Source: a virus. From it: a DNA stretch of 34,427 nucleotides. The stretch lies in IMG/VR virus record IMGVR_UViG_3300044949_000293, positions 1-34,427 of that record. The stretch is one strand, 5' to 3'. Below the pieces are notes generated by a model that saw nothing but the letters and a program-made list of their open reading frames with translations, made no database searches and was not told the DNA's origin. Made by a program: the position numbers and the translations under genes. Positions within the stretch are counted from its first letter, which is position 1. Each line of letters opens with the position of its first letter. Shown here in pieces: positions 32,514 to 34,427 of this stretch.

Positions 32514-32846
32514 ATGAATCAGCCTGAGTTCCTTGAAGCAGTCTTTAATCATTACGGATTGACCCTGCCACTTGGCGGAGAGAAATCAATCCTGTGTCCT
32601 GTACATGATGACTCTCGTAAGTCTGCTTCGGTGAACTCAGACAAGGGCGTCTGGGTATGTTATGCATGCAACGGAAGTGGTTCTGGTATACAGATAATCA
32701 TGGCTCGTGAAAAGCTAACATACCCAGAAGCTCGTAAATGGGCAGAGAAAAACATTGGCAAGGAATCACAGCAGTCTGCTCCCACTCGTGGACGTAAGAA
32801 GAACAGTGGGCGGTGGACACCACCAAGATTGAGAGCATCGCTGTGA
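32514..32846 (+). CDS. primase zinc-binding (CHC2) protein
   Basis: Encodes 110 residues. CPVHDDSRKSASVN and WVCYACNGSGSG give the CHC2 zinc ligands Cys 28, His 31, Cys 49 and Cys 52, the DNA-sequence-reading finger at the N-terminus of bacterial-type primases. A helix follows (TYPEARKWAEKNI), then a basic, Pro/Arg-rich tail (RGRKKNSGRWTPPRLRA). The catalytic TOPRIM part lies in a separate gene at 33370-34017. The stop overlaps the GTG of the intervening protease-like gene. Primer synthesis would need both primase proteins together. Confidence 0.88.
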   Translation: MNQPEFLEAVFNHYGLTLPLGGEKSILCPVHDDSRKSASVNSDKGVWVCYACNGSGSGIQIIMAREKLTYPEARKWAEKNIGKESQQSAPTRGRKKNSGRWTPPRLRASL

Positions 32847-33373
32847 CAACTATCATTGGTATACAGCAAGACAACGGCTGCATTCTTGCAGCCGACTCAC
32901 GTACCACAGCAGGTAACAGACCTTACTCTCACCCAATCGTCACGAAGATAACCAAACGTGGCAAGTGGCTGGTCGCAGGTGCTGGTGATGTGCAACCATG
33001 TGATGTAATCCAACATGTGTGGAAACCACCAGTAATCCCAGCCAACATCAAAGATGAATATCATTATATGATTACAACAATTGCGCCAAGCATTAGAGAA
33101 TGCATTAAGGAGTCTGGCTATGTGCCAGACAAGGATGATGCTGATGCTGGCTTTGAATTTTTATTAGCAGTTAATGGAACCATCTATCAGATAGATGACT
33201 CTTACTCAGTGTACTTACGTGACGATGGGCTGTATGGCGTAGGGTCTGGCTCAAGCTTTGCGCTTGGTGCATTGGCTGGTGGTGCAACATGGAAGCAGGC
33301 AATGCAGATTGCTGCTCGTAATGATGTGTATACTGCGCCTCCGTTTATTACACACAGACAGGAGAAGAAGTGA
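32843..33373 (+). CDS. proteasome beta/HslV-like threonine protease
   Basis: The start is taken as the GTG at 32843 in a GTGA overlap with the CHC2 stop, giving 176 residues; an upstream ATG at 32813 would add 10 residues. With this start the second residue is Thr, so removal of the Met exposes Thr 1 (TTIIGIQQDNGCILAADSRT), exactly as in HslV and proteasome beta subunits. Asp 17 and a Lys at 34 take the places of D17 and K33. LVAGAGD, GVGSGSSFALGALAGG and ARNDVYT supply the following family positions, including a Ser near 129 and Asp 160. The protein probably forms a ring-shaped peptidase, perhaps with a host ATPase. No unfoldase gene is nearby. Confidence 0.85.
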   Translation: MTTIIGIQQDNGCILAADSRTTAGNRPYSHPIVTKITKRGKWLVAGAGDVQPCDVIQHVWKPPVIPANIKDEYHYMITTIAPSIRECIKESGYVPDKDDADAGFEFLLAVNGTIYQIDDSYSVYLRDDGLYGVGSGSSFALGALAGGATWKQAMQIAARNDVYTAPPFITHRQEKK

Positions 33374-34017
33374 GAACCAATCCCAAGCTCATCGAACTCT
33401 GGACTAAAGCAGCGCATACATATCATGGTGCATTAGCTGGTTCACCAGCGGAGTCATACCTTGAACGACGTGGCATCCTTGATGGCGCCCAACAATTTTT
33501 GTTGGGGTATGTAGCAGAACCTGCTGCTGGTCATGAAGATAGAATCAAGCACCACCTATCCATTCCATACATCACCGAGGCTGGTGTTGTTGGGTTTAAG
33601 TTCCGTCGCATAGATGATGGTGACCCTAAGTACATGATACCTACTGGTCAGAAGCATCACCTATATAACGTAGGCGCAATACTTCACGCAGTAAGGGAGG
33701 TGTTAATAGTTGAAGGAGAGATTGACGCTATATCTGCAACTCTTGCTGGTCATCCTGCTGTCGCTGTCGCTGGCGTTAACGCTTGGAAGCCTTATTTCTC
33801 ACGTTGTTTCGATGGTATAGGCAGAGTAATTGTAGCCACAGACAACGATGTTAAAGAGGATGGGTCTAACCCAGGACAAGACTTGGCACGTAGATTAGTT
33901 GATGCAATACCACAGGCTATGCGCGTGTCGCTACCGCCTGACAGTGATATCAATAGTATAATTGTAGACCAAGGAGCTCAAGCATTAACCGCATTGATTA
34001 ATGCGTTAGACGATTAG
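33370..34017 (+). CDS. primase TOPRIM protein
   Basis: Encodes 215 residues from a GTG in a GTGA overlap with the protease-like gene; AGGAG lies five bases upstream. The N-terminal part (AAHTYHGALAGSPAESYLER) and IPYITEAGVVGFKFRRID with PKYMIP are the RNA-polymerase-basic region of phage primases. The TOPRIM core has VEGEIDA (114-120, Glu 115 or 117), VIVATDND (153-160, Asp 158 and 160). It ends in a helical segment. It lacks the zinc finger, which is the separate gene at 32514. A helicase is not encoded within the same protein. Confidence 0.9.
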   Translation: MRTNPKLIELWTKAAHTYHGALAGSPAESYLERRGILDGAQQFLLGYVAEPAAGHEDRIKHHLSIPYITEAGVVGFKFRRIDDGDPKYMIPTGQKHHLYNVGAILHAVREVLIVEGEIDAISATLAGHPAVAVAGVNAWKPYFSRCFDGIGRVIVATDNDVKEDGSNPGQDLARRLVDAIPQAMRVSLPPDSDINSIIVDQGAQALTALINALDD

Positions 34018-34028
34018 AAGGGGCTCCG

Positions 34029-34346
34029 TTGGCAACCAGTAAATTAACCATCGATAATTTCCAGGAAGACGCTCAGGAAATTTACGACCAGCTTCTGGAT
34101 ATCTTGGTCATGAAGCAAATCGATTACGGTCCACTTAATATTTGGAATGCACCTGGCGGTGCAACCAATGGGTTGATGGTTCGTATGTCAGATAAGTTAG
34201 AGCGATTAAAGAATCTAATCTATAACAGTATCGAACCAAACAACGAGGCACTTGAAGATAGCTTCATTGACATAGCCAACTACGCAATCATTGCGTTGAT
34301 GGTAGAGCGAGGCATCTGGGAGAAGTATGCCACGCAACAGAAATAA
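34029..34346 (+). CDS. DUF1599-like (nucleotide-modification-associated) protein
   Basis: Encodes 105 residues from a TTG with GAAGGGG five bases upstream. The sequence DYGPLNIW (32-39), VRMSDKLERLKNL (51-63) and EDSFIDIANYAIIALMVERG (76-95) matches the helical MazG-like family often called DUF1599, found in phages near nucleotide-metabolism genes. MazG-like folds hydrolyse nucleoside triphosphates or bind modified nucleotides. The conserved Glu and Asp in the second half would coordinate metal. It overlaps the next gene by 20 bases. Confidence 0.8.
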   Translation: MATSKLTIDNFQEDAQEIYDQLLDILVMKQIDYGPLNIWNAPGGATNGLMVRMSDKLERLKNLIYNSIEPNNEALEDSFIDIANYAIIALMVERGIWEKYATQQK

Positions 34347-34427
34347 AACTTACGAAGAGCAACGTGTGTCTCGCATTCGGTCTTACGGTATTAGTGTCGA
34401 AGACTACGACCGAATGTTCGAAGAGCA
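34327..34427 (+). CDS. endonuclease VII-like protein, cut by window end
   Basis: Only 33 codons lie inside the window: MPRNRNKTYEEQRVSRIRSY and then GISVEDYDRMFEE. The RSYGISVEDYDRMFEE segment resembles the start of phage recombination endonuclease VII proteins (YGIT-EEYD pattern), whose zinc and His-Asn-His residues would follow outside the window. The start ATG overlaps the preceding gene by 20 bases. In T4 this enzyme cuts branched DNA before packaging. The call is from the N-terminal pattern only. Confidence 0.55.
   Translation, partial: MPRNRNKTYEEQRVSRIRSYGISVEDYDRMFEE

Noticed and set aside
32078-32527. A 149-codon plus-strand ORF overlapping the transglycosylase-like gene
   Set aside because: The other frame shows a signal peptide, a good ribosome site and transglycosylase motifs; this frame has no recognisable pattern.

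Overview
The window looks like a large part of a tailed double-stranded DNA phage genome with a short tail (podovirus-like) and an actinobacterial host. The host call rests mainly on a WhiB-type iron-sulfur regulator gene (31472-31741), a family confined to Actinobacteria and their phages. TTG and GTG starts are common, and base composition looks moderate. A low-GC aquatic actinobacterium would fit, but that is inference. Both ends cut genes, so the window is not a whole genome. No integrase, repressor, tRNA gene, CRISPR array or insertion sequence was seen.

Layout: a leftward gene is cut at the left edge (1-33). A non-coding divergent region holds a good sigma-70-type promoter (277-306) that drives two small early-type genes (359-813), which end at a terminator (886-916). 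A structured, C-rich intergenic region (814-1214) precedes one long rightward structural block (1215-28390). Its order is terminase with an N-terminal HTH, portal, Lys/Ala-rich proteins including one with a LysM domain, a 1648-residue probable internal virion protein, three more putative virion proteins, a structured leader, scaffold, an N4-gp56-like major capsid protein, a hairpin, a run of tiny basic proteins, a probable tail adaptor, Ala/Ser/Thr-repeat and Gly-rich tail fibres or adhesins, a lysis cassette (holin, membrane protein, M15 peptidase), a large probable tail nozzle and a small last gene. A strong terminator (28401-28432) closes the block. No tape-measure, sheath or tube gene is recognised, which supports a podovirus.

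The last part (28531-34427) is a replication, recombination and nucleotide-metabolism block on the same strand. It holds a Cas4/RecB-like exonuclease split in two around a zinc-ribbon ORF, a possible ssDNA-binding protein, a RecA-fold ATPase, two further PD-(D/E)XK-type nucleases, WhiB, a secreted transglycosylase-like protein, a primase split into CHC2 zinc-finger and TOPRIM genes, a DUF1599-like protein and the start of an endonuclease VII-like gene.

The most striking item is between the two primase genes: a proteasome beta/HslV-like threonine protease (32843-33373). Its GTG start places a Thr directly after the initiator Met, and its catalytic-site residues appear conserved. Genes are tightly packed, with many ATGA, GTGA and TAATG overlaps that imply translational coupling.
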